Source: Piscirickettsiaceae bacterium
Lineage (GTDB): Bacteria > Pseudomonadota > Gammaproteobacteria > PS1 > Pseudothioglobaceae
Direction: 5' to 3'
DNA: 6,419 bases
Assembly (NCBI GenBank): GCA_012963565.1
Contig: DTVJ01000161.1
Location: 1-6,419, forward strand
Shown: one piece after another, positions 6,003-6,419 of the stretch
How the letters are laid out: every line of letters begins with the position of its first letter
Numbering within the stretch: position 1 is the first letter of the stretch
The notes under the pieces: model-generated
Told to the model about the DNA's origin: nothing
Seen by the model: only the letters and a program-made list of their open reading frames with translations
Databases searched by the model: none
Made by a program: the position numbers and the translations under genes

Positions 6003-6419
6003 TTACTCGCCTAGATATACTTCAACAACTTTTGGGTCGTTTTGAATTTGGTCCATACTCCCTTCTGCCAACACACTGCCCTGGTGTAGAACAGTAACTG
6101 GGCTTTCTAATGATCGAACAAAATCCATATCATGCTCAACCACTACAACGGTATGTTCTTTTTTCAGAACTTGTAATAAATCACTAGTTTTATCCATTTC
6201 TTGATGCGTCATTCCTGCAGCAGGCTCGTCAATCAGTAACAATTGCGCATTTTGCATTAACAACATACCTATTTCTAGCCATTGCTTTTGACCATGAGAA
6301 AGCGAGCCAGCAAAAACATTACTTTTAGAAGATAAATTTATCTTTTCTAGAACAATCTCAAGAGACTCTAGCTCAGCAGCTGACATCTTTGCAAATAATG
6401 TTGGAAAAACTCGCTTATC
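6003..6419 (-). CDS. urtD: Urea ABC transporter ATP-binding protein UrtD (partial, C-terminal part)
   Basis: One of the two cytoplasmic ATPases that power the UrtABCDE urea importer. The frame stays open to the right window edge, so the start is missing. About 138 residues are visible, and the N-terminal part with the Walker A loop lies outside. Seen in order: an ABC signature in the variant form LSHGQKQWLEIG, a Walker B followed by a D-loop (LLLIDEPAAGMT), and an H-loop (VVVEHDMDFVR). LSHGQ in place of LSGGQ, followed by KQWLEIGMLLMQ, is characteristic of UrtD within the branched-chain amino-acid-type ABC family (LivG-like). The protein ends in YLGE and a TAA stop, two bases before the urtE start codon. 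An internal ATG at 6384-6386 is not the start, because the reading frame and plausible UrtD sequence continue upstream of it. LivG is the main alternative, but the motif and the adjoining urease genes favour UrtD strongly. Confidence 0.95.
   Translation of the reverse strand, partial: DKRVFPTLFAKMSAAELESLEIVLEKINLSSKSNVFAGSLSHGQKQWLEIGMLLMQNAQLLLIDEPAAGMTHQEMDKTSDLLQVLKKEHTVVVVEHDMDFVRSLESPVTVLHQGSVLAEGSMDQIQNDPKVVEVYLGE

Overview
The window is almost entirely one minus-strand gene cluster for urea uptake and breakdown. It reads from the right edge to the left: urtD (partial), urtE, a small membrane-protein gene, ureD, a fused ureA-ureB (ureAB), ureC, ureE, ureF and ureG. The DNA is visibly AT-rich with compact spacing, and no gap between genes exceeds 19 bases. 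The sequence style (UreC of 567 residues with the same active-site numbering as Klebsiella, the urtDE-ureDABCEFG order, AT-rich codons) suggests a free-living or symbiotic proteobacterium with a streamlined genome. An AT-rich marine gammaproteobacterium of the SUP05/Thioglobus type is my best guess, held at low confidence because no taxonomic marker is present.

Right part (about 5305-6419): the end of urtD and all of urtE, the two ATPases of the high-affinity urea ABC importer UrtABCDE. The genes urtA, urtB and urtC are expected beyond the right edge, together with the promoter. Between urtE and ureD (5079-5285) lies a 68-codon gene for a predicted exported, single-span membrane protein of unknown function, with its own good Shine-Dalgarno sequence.

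Middle (1863-5066): the accessory gene ureD (GTG start), a fused gamma/beta structural subunit (216 residues) and the catalytic alpha subunit UreC. UreC retains all nickel ligands, the carbamylated lysine and the flap cysteine/histidine, so the enzyme should be active.

Left part (116-1860): the nickel and maturation proteins UreE (with a His-rich tail), UreF and UreG. The first 115 bases are intergenic or edge sequence with no supported gene.

Together the genes describe one pathway: urea is imported by UrtABCDE and hydrolysed in the cytoplasm by UreAB-UreC to ammonium and carbonate. The UreD-UreF-UreG complex, fed with nickel by UreE, activates the apoenzyme. The overlaps (ureAB/ureC 4 bases, ureE/ureF 11 bases) and very short gaps indicate a single transcript with translational coupling. 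The system as a whole is well known. The less ordinary parts are the subunit fusion without the Helicobacter-type extension and the small unassigned membrane protein.
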